Source: Candidatus Woesearchaeota archaeon CG10_big_fil_rev_8_21_14_0_10_37_12 (GTDB lineage: Archaea; Nanobdellota; Nanobdellia; Woesearchaeales; ARS49). From it: a stretch of DNA of 64,000 nucleotides. Positions 38,916 through 49,152 of the stretch are shown piece after piece (the first letter of the stretch is position 1; every line of letters begins with the position of its first letter). The position numbers and the translations under genes were made by a program. A model generated the notes under the pieces. The model was not told the origin of the DNA and ran no database searches. It worked only from the letters and a program-made list of their open reading frames with translations. The stretch spans positions 1 to 64,000 of the forward strand of contig PCYA01000018.1 in NCBI GenBank assembly GCA_002762795.1, written 5' to 3'.

Positions 38916-41900
38916 TCAGTTCTTAATTATTCTTACAAGGCCTTTCTCTGCATCTATTTCTACGTAATCCCCTGTCTTTAAGACTTGTGTTGCTTGTTTT
39001 GTTCCTATCACGCAAGGCAATTTGAGTTCTCTTGCAGTGATTGCTGCATGGCAGGTTATTCCTCCTTCATCTGTTATTATTCCTCCAGCTTTTTGCATTG
39101 CTGCTAAGTATCTTGGTGATGTCATTTCTGTGACGAGTATTTCTCCTTTTTGGAGGTTGTCTGCTTCTGAATCAGTAACTACAAGCCGAACTTTTCCCTT
39201 CACTTGTCCTTTCCACGCACAAGTTCCTTTTAGTTCTGTAATGTTTGTTTCAGGTTTTTCTATTTGGATGTTTTCTTTTTCTAATATTTTATTTATTTCA
39301 ACTATTGAATATATTTTATTGTTGTATAGCGCGTATCCTGTTTCTCTGGTTTTTATTTCTTTCAGAGTTTTATTATCAGCAAGTCTGTCAAGATCTTCTG
39401 GAGCAACAAGTTTTACATGTTCGCCAAGTGCAGGATATTTTGTTTTGAGAAATGTGTGAAGTAAATCACTCAAGGTGGCAGTGTGTTTTTCTGTTTTTTC
39501 TCGGAAAGCAAGCAAGTCATTTTTGAATTGTTGGTTAACATCTAAGTCAAGCTTTGCTATTGTGTAGGGTGTGTTTAGTGCTGCCCAGAAGTTAACGAGT
39601 GTTGTGTAATATGTTTTGAATTCAGTGATATTTTCTATTTGTTTTCCGTGAGCATATGGCTCGAGCAACTTCCAGTTTTTCTCAATATCGTCCAGAAGTT
39701 GTTTTTGGAATTGTTTATTTTTGCTTTTTTCTATGAGCAATTTGTCAATTTCTTCTAGTTCTTTTTCATTGTAATAAACAGTTGTTTTTCTTTCTTTTGC
39801 AGGCATCATGAACAAGTTGTGTTTCACATCATAATCAAGATATTTTTTGTATCCTATTCTATCGCTTTCATTCCATAGGTAGAAGTAGAGTAAGGACATA
39901 TCTCTGGTGTAGATTGGAGAAAGAGTTATTGCTGCCGTTTTATTCTTACTTAAAATGGTAATTGTTCCAGTATTTGCATCTACTTCAACCAAATCTCCGT
40001 CTTTCAAAATTTGAGTAGCAACTTTAGTGCCTATCACGCAAGGTTTCTTTAATTCTCTCGCAACAATTGCAGCGTGACAGGTGATACCACCTTCGTCTGT
40101 GACTAACGCTGATGCTTTTTTCATAGCGGGCAGGAATGCAGGTGTTGTCATCTGAGAAACTAATATTGCTCCATCTATCATGTCTGGAATTTGTTCTTTG
40201 CGTTTCATTATTTTGACTGTTCCAGTTACTTTGCCTGGATGTCCTGTTTGTCCTTTGATTTCTGTTGTAGCAGGATTTGCTTTTTCAATTGCAAACTGAT
40301 ATTGTGTGTTTTTACTGGCATATTCTTCTAGCGGCATAATGTATTGTTCTGTTGGTGTTACGTACACAAAATTCTTTTTTCTTTCCAGCAAAATGTCTTT
40401 TGATGGATGTTTTTCTTTAAGTATTTCTTGTGTAAGTAGTGTTGATTCGCATCCTTTTAAGTGAGGATACAAGTTCAATAAAGTATTTCTAATTACGTTG
40501 TCTGCGTCATCAAAGAATGTATCTTCGTTGCGTATGTTATGAGATATTTCAAGAATTTCTTTGGGTGTTTTCTCATTAAGCCCGGGATAATAAAAGAGGC
40601 AGAATAGAGTGGTTATTTCATAGAGGTCTTTGATGAATTGTTTTAGGTCTTCAAGAGAATTCAGTTTTCCTTTTTCCAAGACTGGTTTTAATTTGTTTAA
40701 TTTTGCAGTATATTCTTTAACGGTTTGTTTCATTAAAGAGCTGTCTTTGTTTTTTTCTAAGAAGAAGTTTTGCATGGCATTATATGCTTCTGTACTTTCC
40801 CATACTTGTATAATTCCATCAATGATATGAAAAATAGAGGTATGATGTGGGTTTTCAAATCCAATTTTCTTTTTCAGTCCTTCGCTAAGTGCGTATTGGA
40901 ATACTTCTTCCATAACAATTGAGAAATCTCGTGTGTATGTGTTGATGAAATGAAGTTGATTTTTCTTTAAAACTCTGACAATCCCTTCATTCGCATCTAC
41001 TTCAACCAAATCACCGTCTTTCAAAACTATTGTTGCTACTTTTGTCCCTTGCAGCGTCGTAATCGGTCTACTCTGTGTAATAAAAAATTTGTCTTTTTCC
41101 AATGCCCATTCTACGTCAACTGGAAATCCGTAATGGTTTTCAATGTTAATAATAATTTTAGATAATTCAATAATTTGTTTTTCACTTAATTTTTGTTCTT
41201 TTCCTTTTTTTCCTAATTCTTGCCATTCATTACTGTTAACTTCAAACTGCTCACTGTCTACTTCATGCTGTTTACTGCCTACTGCTAACTGTTTACGTAC
41301 TAATTGCTTGCTCTGTTCTCCGATATGTTTCTCAATAATGTCCAATTTACCTTTCTCTACAACATAACTGTCTGGCGTAACTGAGCCAGATACTATTGCC
41401 TCGCCTAAACCAAATCCTGCTTCAATGATTAATTGGTTATAGTCCTGAGTAACGGGGTGCACAGAAAAAGCAATGCCTGAAATTTCGCTTGCGATCATTT
41501 TTTGTACAACAACTGCTACAGAGATGTGGTCTTCATGTAATTGTTGTTCAAATCGGTAAAAGATTGCGCGTGGTGTGAATAGTGATGCCCAGCATTTCTT
41601 AATGTTGCTTAACAAATCAGTTTTTGTTGTATTCAAAAAAGTATCTAGTTGCCCTGCCCATGCTGCGCTTGCACTGTCTTCTGCTGTTGCTGATGATCTA
41701 ACTGCTACAAATTCTGCGTTTAATTTGCTAAATTCTTTTTCAATTTCTTGTTTAATCTCCAAAGGAATGTTGCCTCCAAGAATGAGTGCTTGTATTTGTT
41801 CAGAAGCATTCTCAATGGTGTGCATTGCTTCTTTATTCACAGAGTGCAAAACAGTATCAATTTCTGTATGCAAATTATTCTCGTTCAAAAATGTTTCAAA

Positions 41901-42056
41901 TGCAGAGGATAACACAACAAATCCAGGCGGTACTGGTAAACCTGCAGATGTCATCTCTCCTAGGGAAGCTCCTTTTCCGCCTGCTAAGGAAACATCTTTT
42001 TTTGAAAGCTCACTGAATTGTTTAGTAAAAGACATACGTTCTATCTGAAAAAGCAT
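38916..42056 (-). CDS. ATP-grasp (PPDK N-terminal) fused to two full phosphohistidine swivel domains plus a third remnant
   Basis: SLAGGKGASLGEMTSAGLPVPPGFVV and VEWALEKDKFFITQSRP (ATP-grasp); TDEGGITCHAA twice; extra GTKVATIVLKDGDLVEVDANEGIVRVLKK swivel tail after the ATP-grasp. Confidence 0.88.
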   Translation of the reverse strand: MLFQIERMSFTKQFSELSKKDVSLAGGKGASLGEMTSAGLPVPPGFVVLSSAFETFLNENNLHTEIDTVLHSVNKEAMHTIENASEQIQALILGGNIPLEIKQEIEKEFSKLNAEFVAVRSSATAEDSASAAWAGQLDTFLNTTKTDLLSNIKKCWASLFTPRAIFYRFEQQLHEDHISVAVVVQKMIASEISGIAFSVHPVTQDYNQLIIEAGFGLGEAIVSGSVTPDSYVVEKGKLDIIEKHIGEQSKQLVRKQLAVGSKQHEVDSEQFEVNSNEWQELGKKGKEQKLSEKQIIELSKIIINIENHYGFPVDVEWALEKDKFFITQSRPITTLQGTKVATIVLKDGDLVEVDANEGIVRVLKKNQLHFINTYTRDFSIVMEEVFQYALSEGLKKKIGFENPHHTSIFHIIDGIIQVWESTEAYNAMQNFFLEKNKDSSLMKQTVKEYTAKLNKLKPVLEKGKLNSLEDLKQFIKDLYEITTLFCLFYYPGLNEKTPKEILEISHNIRNEDTFFDDADNVIRNTLLNLYPHLKGCESTLLTQEILKEKHPSKDILLERKKNFVYVTPTEQYIMPLEEYASKNTQYQFAIEKANPATTEIKGQTGHPGKVTGTVKIMKRKEQIPDMIDGAILVSQMTTPAFLPAMKKASALVTDEGGITCHAAIVARELKKPCVIGTKVATQILKDGDLVEVDANTGTITILSKNKTAAITLSPIYTRDMSLLYFYLWNESDRIGYKKYLDYDVKHNLFMMPAKERKTTVYYNEKELEEIDKLLIEKSKNKQFQKQLLDDIEKNWKLLEPYAHGKQIENITEFKTYYTTLVNFWAALNTPYTIAKLDLDVNQQFKNDLLAFREKTEKHTATLSDLLHTFLKTKYPALGEHVKLVAPEDLDRLADNKTLKEIKTRETGYALYNNKIYSIVEINKILEKENIQIEKPETNITELKGTCAWKGQVKGKVRLVVTDSEADNLQKGEILVTEMTSPRYLAAMQKAGGIITDEGGITCHAAITARELKLPCVIGTKQATQVLKTGDYVEIDAEKGLVRIIKN

Positions 42057-42080
42057 CTATAAATGGTTTTTGTAAGTGTG

Positions 42081-43151
42081 CTATATCCATTTAGGTGAGT
42101 ACTCAATTGGTTTTCCGGTGCTTACTTGTCGTATAGAGCTGCCGTTTGCATACCCTGCGTGTACTTCGCTTGTATCTGGATGTAGTGGATCACGCATTCT
42201 GAAGGCAAGGAGTTCTCTTTTTCTGTCAAGAACTTGTTGATCACAATCCATTCCTGGTCGTGTAAGTTCTCGGTATGTGCCTCCGACGCGTCCATCAAGT
42301 GAAACAAGAATTCTTGGATTGCTTCCATCTATTCGTCTTGCAATGATTTGGTCATCGCGTGTGTGAACATAACCAGTGGTTCCAAGGCGGAATTCTCCGG
42401 TTGTTTCAGTGGTGAGTTGTTGAAAGTTTCCGTTTGATGGATCAACACGGTACAAATTGGTAGCACTGCCATCTGAAATTGCAGCAAGTAGTTCAGAGCG
42501 GTCTGGATGCCAGGATATGTCTTGGGTTGTTCCTGGTAAGCTGAGTGTTCGTAAGTTTCTACCAAAACCCTGATTAAAGCTGGCAACATCAACAAGATAT
42601 ACTGTGCCTTCAGCAATAACTGCAAGTTGTGCGTCGTCTGGGCTGTATCTTCCTATGGATACAGTTGTTGGATCAAGATCAAAAATGTTTGCTTCTCCTG
42701 CACCATCTCTGTGAAATGGGTTAAGTGTTGTTGTATTGATTTTTGTTAGCACTTTAAGCCCGTCGTGTGTATACTCGATAGCACGAACAGGAGTTACTCC
42801 TGCGCTGTGGAATTCAGTGTCAAGTCCAGTATTGCGAGAGTATCGTCTAAGATCTACATCAGTTCCATGTGCGTAACCATATAAAAATTCAGCTCCGCTT
42901 GGGTGCCAGGTAACATCGTCTTCTATGGGGTATTTTGTAGAAAAAGTATCGTGGATTCTGCTGGAACCGTCTATTATGCTTAATTCAGGATCTGCAGCTG
43001 TTGATTGTCTGTGGATAATGGAAAGACGTGCTTTTCCAAGTGAGCTTTGAGTTGCTCTTGGTGGTGAGCTTGAACTGCTACACGCAATTGCTGCGAGTGG
43101 TAAGGATAATAACCATTTAAGTGTATTTCTTCTTCCTTCAAAATCTTTCAT
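42081..43151 (-). CDS. TolB-like beta-propeller lipoprotein
   Basis: RRNTLKWLLSLPLAAIACSSSSS signal (Tat-like RR, lipobox), repeated D.WHPSGAEFLY / ISWHPDRSELLA propeller motifs. Confidence 0.75.
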   Translation of the reverse strand: MKDFEGRRNTLKWLLSLPLAAIACSSSSSPPRATQSSLGKARLSIIHRQSTAADPELSIIDGSSRIHDTFSTKYPIEDDVTWHPSGAEFLYGYAHGTDVDLRRYSRNTGLDTEFHSAGVTPVRAIEYTHDGLKVLTKINTTTLNPFHRDGAGEANIFDLDPTTVSIGRYSPDDAQLAVIAEGTVYLVDVASFNQGFGRNLRTLSLPGTTQDISWHPDRSELLAAISDGSATNLYRVDPSNGNFQQLTTETTGEFRLGTTGYVHTRDDQIIARRIDGSNPRILVSLDGRVGGTYRELTRPGMDCDQQVLDRKRELLAFRMRDPLHPDTSEVHAGYANGSSIRQVSTGKPIEYSPKWI

Positions 43152-43251
43152 ATGTTCACCTCGTCCTAAGACACGCTCAATTACAAGGCTGTAATGTAAT
43201 AAAAATGTTTATTGTCACAAGCAAGGAAAGAATAATGGTTTTTTCTGGAAA

Positions 43252-43578
43252 CTATATTTGATATTTTACTATTTCTTCTCTCATTAGCTTAACTTTTTCT
43301 GTTTCTACTCTTTCAATCTCTGCATCAATTCCTGCCAATAATTTTTTTGCATCTCTTTCCTTGAGCGAGTGATAAATCATTTTTGTAATAGGACTATCTT
43401 TGAACCAGTTTGGACACGTTTCAAAATATTCGCTAGTTAATACTTCAGAAAGGTTAAAGTTGTTGTGATTAACTAAAGCGTCTTTGCAGCTTTCAAGAAT
43501 GTGCAATAATTCATTCAATTGCTTTCTTGAGATTTTGTAGTGTTTTTTCTTTGGCATTTTTCTCTCGTTCAGCTTCAT
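43252..43578 (-). CDS. Small helical hypothetical protein (start possibly 43557)
   Basis: Intact ORF; overlaps the preceding gene start region. Confidence 0.6.
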   Translation of the reverse strand: MKLNERKMPKKKHYKISRKQLNELLHILESCKDALVNHNNFNLSEVLTSEYFETCPNWFKDSPITKMIYHSLKERDAKKLLAGIDAEIERVETEKVKLMREEIVKYQI

Positions 43579-43777
43579 ATCTGCTAAGTGTTCCCATGAG
43601 TCCTCTCATGATCAATCCTTTGTCTTGGTTTGCAATTCCTTGTTCAATATAATCAGTATGTTTCTCGTCTGCTAATCCTTTGACGAGATCACGCACAGTC
43701 TCATAATCAATAGGATTTTGATTAATTAAAACAAGTGCTTTGCTTAGTTTTTGAATTGCTTCTAGAATTTCATCCAT
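43511..43777 (-). CDS. Small helical hypothetical protein (88 aa)
   Basis: MDEILEAIQKLSKALVLINQ...; coupled to the upstream membrane gene. Confidence 0.6.
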   Translation of the reverse strand: MDEILEAIQKLSKALVLINQNPIDYETVRDLVKGLADEKHTDYIEQGIANQDKGLIMRGLMGTLSRYEAEREKNAKEKTLQNLKKAIE

Positions 43778-44181
43778 CCTGGTAGTACTGGTTCAACAAC
43801 AGGGTAAACATATGGTGCTGCAATTATTAATGCTCCGATTAATATGCTGTGGAACCATGTTTCTCCCATGCCTGGTCCACCGCCTCCTGATTTTACGGCT
43901 TGACTTACACCGTGAATTTTGATTGCTGCAACTACACCAATTGCGATTTGTAATCCAATTGCTGTTCCAAGAAGAGGTATTCCTGATAATTGTGGTATTA
44001 AGCTTAATACAAATTCTGTGTTCATTGTTGCAAATACAAATAGTATTGATAAGACTAATGCGTGAATCATGTGTCCAAATCGGTGTGAAGGAACAGAGAC
44101 ATCTCTGTGAAGTACGATTGCTTCGTATGCTCCAATAATTATGCCAAGCGCAATTGGAGGACCAATTAATAATTCTGCCAT
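43762..44181 (-). CDS. Small 4-TM membrane protein (139 aa)
   Basis: Four hydrophobic segments; PGMGETWFHSILIGALIIAAPYVYP. Confidence 0.75.
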   Translation of the reverse strand: MAELLIGPPIALGIIIGAYEAIVLHRDVSVPSHRFGHMIHALVLSILFVFATMNTEFVLSLIPQLSGIPLLGTAIGLQIAIGVVAAIKIHGVSQAVKSGGGGPGMGETWFHSILIGALIIAAPYVYPVVEPVLPGWMKF

Positions 44182-44228
44182 GATTTCACCTCTTTCGATG
44201 TTATCAAGTTAAGTGCTTTATTTAAATG

Positions 44229-44987
44229 TTACTGTGTAACTTTCTTTTTTGCGAGTTCCCATAAGTTTTCAAAGTGTTGTTTATAGGTTTCTGCCATATT
44301 TTTGTTTTTAATCAGTACAGCGGTTACTGGGTTGCCCCATGTTACGAGTACAACTTTTTCACCGTATACGAAGGTGTTCGTGGGGTTGAATTGTTTTGAT
44401 TCGAGGAAACGATATTTTGTATAAGGGGCAGTTTCTTTGTCGAATAGGAAAACTTGTTTTTTCTTGAGGGTTATGACTCGTTCTTTGATTTTGTTTTTGC
44501 GTATATCTCGAAAGTATTGTTTCATAAATGTCGGAATTGTTTCTTGGTATTTTGCGTCGTCTATTCCTGTGACAAGCACTTCTTTTTTTGTTTTAATGAT
44601 GTCTTTTAGAAAATACTTCAAGCCTTCCTTCCCTTTGAACACTTCAACAGATGTATCTTCTTTTGGCAGGTTTGCCATTTCGTGTAATGCGGGAAGTAGG
44701 TCATTGAGTTCTTCCTCTTGCACTTCGAGTTTTTTTCTTTTATCCTCGATATATTGCTTGATTTTTCCGGGGTTTGCGGCTTGAAAATGTTTCTTTGCAC
44801 TGCGATATACCTGACTCACAATCCCTTTGTCCATGAGCTGTTCAAGTTTGTCGTACACGTGCACGCGGTATATGCCTGTTCGTTTTCCTATTTCATATGC
44901 AGTGCTGCTTCCAGCTTTCAATAAGTCAAGGTAAATTTTGATTTCGTTTTCTGTAAGTCCGATGTTTCTGAGCACTTCTGTATTCAT
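44229..44987 (-). CDS. TrmB-family transcriptional regulator
   Basis: MNTEVLRNIGLTENEIKIYLDLLKAGSSTAYEIGKRTGIYRVHVYDKLEQLMDKGIV. Confidence 0.88.
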   Translation of the reverse strand: MNTEVLRNIGLTENEIKIYLDLLKAGSSTAYEIGKRTGIYRVHVYDKLEQLMDKGIVSQVYRSAKKHFQAANPGKIKQYIEDKRKKLEVQEEELNDLLPALHEMANLPKEDTSVEVFKGKEGLKYFLKDIIKTKKEVLVTGIDDAKYQETIPTFMKQYFRDIRKNKIKERVITLKKKQVFLFDKETAPYTKYRFLESKQFNPTNTFVYGEKVVLVTWGNPVTAVLIKNKNMAETYKQHFENLWELAKKKVTQ

Positions 44988-45089
44988 GTATTTTCTTTTC
45001 GTTCTAAACTATTTAAAATTTTCGTACCAATATAGTACGACAATACTTTTTATACTTGTTTCTCGCAGGGGTGATCAGCGAGGTATAAC

Positions 45090-45857
45090 ATGGATAGCGA
45101 CGACTGGAAAACATTTACAACAAAATTGAAAACAGCAATGAACGATGAATATTTGGCAGTGAACAGGGAAAAGAATCCTTTTGCAAAGAATCTTAATGAA
45201 TTGTCTGCAGCGCAATTAACCTACGCGCTTGGTCAGTACACAATTTTCCCGAAAAATATTGTTTCATTTCTTTCTAGTGTGAGAGATTCTGCAAGAGTCA
45301 CTGGGTGGACTGAAGTTGATAATGAGCTGACAAGAAACATTGGCGAAGAGCTTGGAACAGAAACAGCAGGAACAACACATTACAATATGCTTGTAACAGG
45401 GCTTGCAGAAGGAATTGATAGTTTGCTTGAACGGAATTTTAGAGAATTGGCTGCATCGCCAGCAACACAGGCATTTGTTGATGGGATTCGTTCAAATACT
45501 CTTGATAGTAGATTAGCTTATGCAGTGGGAACAGCATACGCTTTAGAGAGTTCAGCAGTTCCTGAATTGGTGATTGTGCAAGATGCAGTGAATCAACTGT
45601 TCAAAAAAGTAACAGGAAAACCTATGCAGGAGGGAAAACTGCGTGAATTTTTCCGTAGGCATTTGGATGTGTGGGAGCCAGGTCATGAAGATGGGTTGCG
45701 TAATGCATCAGCAAACTACATAACAAGTGGGCAGTCAAAACAAGAATTCGAAGAGGGTTTCCGTAACACAATGGCAACAATGGATGCGTGGTGGACTTGC
45801 TTGTATGAAGAAACAATCAACCACATATCAATTGATAATGGAGGGTGGTTACAATGA
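45090..45857 (+). CDS. Heme-oxygenase-like fold protein (TenA/PqqC/HDO superfamily)
   Basis: NIGEELGTETAGTTHYNML, ALESSAVPEL, RHLDVWEPGHEDGL: candidate E/H ligand motifs of di-iron HDO proteins. Confidence 0.7.
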   Translation: MDSDDWKTFTTKLKTAMNDEYLAVNREKNPFAKNLNELSAAQLTYALGQYTIFPKNIVSFLSSVRDSARVTGWTEVDNELTRNIGEELGTETAGTTHYNMLVTGLAEGIDSLLERNFRELAASPATQAFVDGIRSNTLDSRLAYAVGTAYALESSAVPELVIVQDAVNQLFKKVTGKPMQEGKLREFFRRHLDVWEPGHEDGLRNASANYITSGQSKQEFEEGFRNTMATMDAWWTCLYEETINHISIDNGGWLQ

Positions 45858-46945
45858 AAATATGGAACGCAGTGTTGGTATTATTTTTGAGCATTTTTCT
45901 TGTAAGTTGCTCAGGAGAGTCAAATGAAACAATCAAGATTGGTTGGGTTGGTCCGTTAACGGGTGATGGTGCATCATTTGGTAAAGATAACTTATTGGGA
46001 GTAACGCAAGCAATTGATGATATTAATTCAAACTGGGGAGTAAATAACAAGCAAGTGGAGTTGATTGTTGAAGACAGCCAGCTCGATGAAACACGCATGA
46101 TTAATGCGTATAGCAAGTTCACACAAATCAATAATGTTAATGTGATTCTGTCGCCTGATTATGGGGGGCTTTTAGCAGTTGTTGACAAAGCAGATCAAGA
46201 AAAAGTAGTTATTGTAAACAGTTTGGATACGAGTGATGAATTGGCACGTGCAGGAAAGTACTTGTTTGCAGTAGGTATTCATGATGAGAATATTGGATAT
46301 GCGCTCGCAGACTTTGCAATCGAGCAATCAACAAGTGTTGCAGTAATTTATAATCAAGATCCTATTACTGCGTTAGTTGATGAAGCGTTTGAAAGAAGAT
46401 ATCAGGAACTAGGCGGCGAAACAGTAATAACTGAAGGATATAAGGATGCAAACAATGACTTTAGAACTATTTTGCTTAAAGTCAAAGAAAAAAGTGTAGC
46501 TATGGTTCTCGTGCTTGGGTTTGATGAGTCTGGATTTATTTTCAGACAGGCAAAAGAACTTGGTCTTAATTTCACATTTCTTGCAATGGATACTGTGACA
46601 AGTGAGAACTTTTTTGCAAATGCAGGGGATGCTTCAGAAGGAATATATTTCACGTCTTGGGATGCAACAGGCGCAGCATATCAAGAATTGGAAGCAAAGC
46701 TTAAAGCAAAGGGAACAGTTCCTCAACAACCGCTGTTTACAGCTGCAGGGTATGATGCGGTTCAGTTTGTTGCAAAAGCCATGAATGGCGGCGAATCTGG
46801 CAAAGCGCTGCATGATGCAATGTATGAAATTAAGAATTTGTATGGCATAACAGGAATACTGACGATGAGTCCTGATGGTATTGTAAGAACAGTGAATGAA
46901 GAGATGTATCAAATCCAGAATGGTGAGTTCGTAAAGCTTGGCTAA
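45854..46945 (+). CDS. Branched-chain amino-acid-type ABC substrate-binding lipoprotein
   Basis: MKIWNAVLVLFLSIFLVSCSGESNETIKIGWVGPLTGDGASFG lipobox; overlaps upstream gene. Confidence 0.9.
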   Translation: MKIWNAVLVLFLSIFLVSCSGESNETIKIGWVGPLTGDGASFGKDNLLGVTQAIDDINSNWGVNNKQVELIVEDSQLDETRMINAYSKFTQINNVNVILSPDYGGLLAVVDKADQEKVVIVNSLDTSDELARAGKYLFAVGIHDENIGYALADFAIEQSTSVAVIYNQDPITALVDEAFERRYQELGGETVITEGYKDANNDFRTILLKVKEKSVAMVLVLGFDESGFIFRQAKELGLNFTFLAMDTVTSENFFANAGDASEGIYFTSWDATGAAYQELEAKLKAKGTVPQQPLFTAAGYDAVQFVAKAMNGGESGKALHDAMYEIKNLYGITGILTMSPDGIVRTVNEEMYQIQNGEFVKLG

Positions 46946-46949
46946 TTTT

Positions 46950-47603
46950 TTATTCGGTCAGCACCATTTCAATCCGTTCTTTACCCGCACCTATGTTTTT
47001 TCTTTTTAGTTTAATCTTACCAATTTCTTTTGTGTTTTTAACGTGTGTTCCTCCGCAGGGCATTTTCCAAGTTTCACAAATCCACCACAATAGGTCTGGT
47101 TTTTCAGAATCAAATTCTCGTTTTATTTCATGTCCTTCTTCAATAAATTTGTTTGTTGCTTCTTCTATTTCTGGAACAACCTCGTTAAGTGGTTTGTGAT
47201 AAAGAAAATCCATGCGTGCTTTCTCAGCAGTAACATTTGAACCAATTACTTTCAACTTGCCGAGTTTCTCTTCAACAAAATAATACGCAATGTGCGCAAG
47301 CGAATGCAGTTTTCTTAATTTGTCTCTTTTTTCACCATCAATGACAACCTTGACTGTATCACCAACAGAAAAAGTTGGATCTTGTTCCAACACATATTCA
47401 ATATCAATAATTGCTTCTTTGTCTCCTTGTTTGACTGCTTCAATAACATTTATTCCGTTAATTGTTCCACTGTCTGATTGTTGCCCACCAGAAAATGCAA
47501 AGAAAATAGTCTGATCAAGCTTTACGTTTCTGCCATCAATAGAAGTTACTTTAGCTTGGCATTCAGTCAAATAAGGGTCTTGCCAGAATAGTTTTTTGGT
47601 CAT
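46950..47603 (-). CDS. AlaX-type alanyl-tRNA editing protein
   Basis: KLHSLAHIA and PCGGTHVKNTKEIG zinc/editing motifs. Confidence 0.88.
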   Translation of the reverse strand: MTKKLFWQDPYLTECQAKVTSIDGRNVKLDQTIFFAFSGGQQSDSGTINGINVIEAVKQGDKEAIIDIEYVLEQDPTFSVGDTVKVVIDGEKRDKLRKLHSLAHIAYYFVEEKLGKLKVIGSNVTAEKARMDFLYHKPLNEVVPEIEEATNKFIEEGHEIKREFDSEKPDLLWWICETWKMPCGGTHVKNTKEIGKIKLKRKNIGAGKERIEMVLTE

Positions 47604-47657
47604 TTTTTTGAAAGTAAAATCGATAAATATTTAAGGTTGTCGAGTAAATAAATAATT

Positions 47658-47852
47658 ATGACAGAGAACACTCTAATATTGGAAGAATTGCGCGAAATCA
47701 AAGCAAAATTATCTAACATAGAGAATAGTATGCCTGATCGTGATATGTTTCTTAACGCTGAAGAAGCTCAGTTATTATCAGAAAGTTTTGCAAATGAAAA
47801 AGCAGGAATTACGCGTTCTAGCAAGGACTTACGCAAAGAGCTTGGACTATGA
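47658..47852 (+). CDS. Antitoxin-like protein (64 aa)
   Basis: Small ORF with ATGA overlap to a RelE-like toxin. Confidence 0.7.
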   Translation: MTENTLILEELREIKAKLSNIENSMPDRDMFLNAEEAQLLSESFANEKAGITRSSKDLRKELGL

Positions 47853-48109
47853 GCTTTGAAGTTCATTACGATAAGCAACCGCAAAAATTCTTGAAAACTG
47901 CCGAAAAAGATATTGCAAGGCGACTAATTGAAAAAATTGATTCGCTATTTGTAGACTCGCCAGTTCCTCATGGAGCAAGAACAATAGTTGGGGAGCATGG
48001 AGTTTTCAGAGTTAGAGTTGGTGACTATCGAGCATTATACAGAATTAACTATCAAGATAAAAGAATAATAGTAATGAAGCTAGATAAGCGCCCTAATGTG
48101 TATGATTAA
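47849..48109 (+). CDS. RelE/ParE-type toxin (86 aa)
   Basis: MSFEVHYDKQPQKFLKTAEKDIARRLIEKIDSL...FRVRVGDYRALYRINYQDKRIIVMKLDKRPNVY. Confidence 0.85.
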   Translation: MSFEVHYDKQPQKFLKTAEKDIARRLIEKIDSLFVDSPVPHGARTIVGEHGVFRVRVGDYRALYRINYQDKRIIVMKLDKRPNVYD

Positions 48110-49071
48110 ATTGCATGCTCAAATATTCCTGTTGGCAAGTAATCGCTTGTCACTTCTTCATAAAATAAGGAGGTGTCTTGTATGCGTATGTTAAGTGGAT
48201 AGGTATTTCTTAATTCTTGCATGATTGTTCTCAATTCTCCTGGTTCTTTTACCAAGATGCCGCATTCAATATTCCAGTGTGCGATTGGTTTGTGTATGAA
48301 TGATATTTTTGGATGTTGTTTTAAATAAGCAGTTATTATTCTTTCTTGTTCCTGATTAACATTTTCTAATGTGAGCTGAATATTGTAGTGTTGTAATCCT
48401 ATTTTTTTAAGATCCGGAAAAATATAAAATTGTTTAATTGCTCCTGTTTGCTGTAGTTTTTTGATGCGCTTGCTTATCGCTTCAGGAGTGATTTTAATGA
48501 TTTTTGAAAGTGAAACTAAATCAATGCGTGCAGTGTTTCTAAGAATGGACAGGATATTTAAATCTGTTTTATCAGGAACTGTTTTGCAGGGTTTTGTTAT
48601 TTGCTTTTTTTGCACATTGAAATATCGTGAATGAAAATATTCATATGATGTCCATGCAACAACTTCATAATCGCCTATGTGTTGTCCAAATATTTCTTTA
48701 AATCCACTTAACAAACTGTTAAGATGGTCTGTACTTTTTGCGTAAAGGTCTACAATAACACTCCATTTTCCTGTTTGTGTTACTACCCAGCTGACAAAAG
48801 GGCTGTTCTTTAGTGTAGCGAGGATGTTTTGTTCCTTTTTTTCATCAACATTTCGTAACTCTATGTAAAATGCGTGTTTGGTATATCCGAATATTGCAAA
48901 GTCGATTTCTGTGCAAAAACATTTGATAACACCTTTTGTTTGTAATCGTTTGATGCGGTATCCTGCAACTTCTCGTGAAACTCCAACGTATTTGGCAATT
49001 TTGCTTATTGATTGTCTGCAGTTTTGTGAAAGTAATTGTAAAATCTTCCAGTCTTTGCTATCGAGTTTCAT
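48106..49071 (-). CDS. Tandem Lrp/AsnC-type regulator (two HTH-RAM units)
   Basis: LDSKDWKILQLLSQNCRQSISKIAKYVGVSREVAGYRIKRLQTKGVI and DKTDLNILSILRNTARIDLVSLSKIIKITPEAISKRIKKLQQTGAI. Confidence 0.88.
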   Translation of the reverse strand: MKLDSKDWKILQLLSQNCRQSISKIAKYVGVSREVAGYRIKRLQTKGVIKCFCTEIDFAIFGYTKHAFYIELRNVDEKKEQNILATLKNSPFVSWVVTQTGKWSVIVDLYAKSTDHLNSLLSGFKEIFGQHIGDYEVVAWTSYEYFHSRYFNVQKKQITKPCKTVPDKTDLNILSILRNTARIDLVSLSKIIKITPEAISKRIKKLQQTGAIKQFYIFPDLKKIGLQHYNIQLTLENVNQEQERIITAYLKQHPKISFIHKPIAHWNIECGILVKEPGELRTIMQELRNTYPLNIRIQDTSLFYEEVTSDYLPTGIFEHAI

Positions 49072-49152
49072 ATTTACTAAAACGAATAAAGATAATATAA
49101 ATATTTCGTTTTTGTAAAAAAGATACTAAGAAAATTTAAGTTAACTGAAGTA

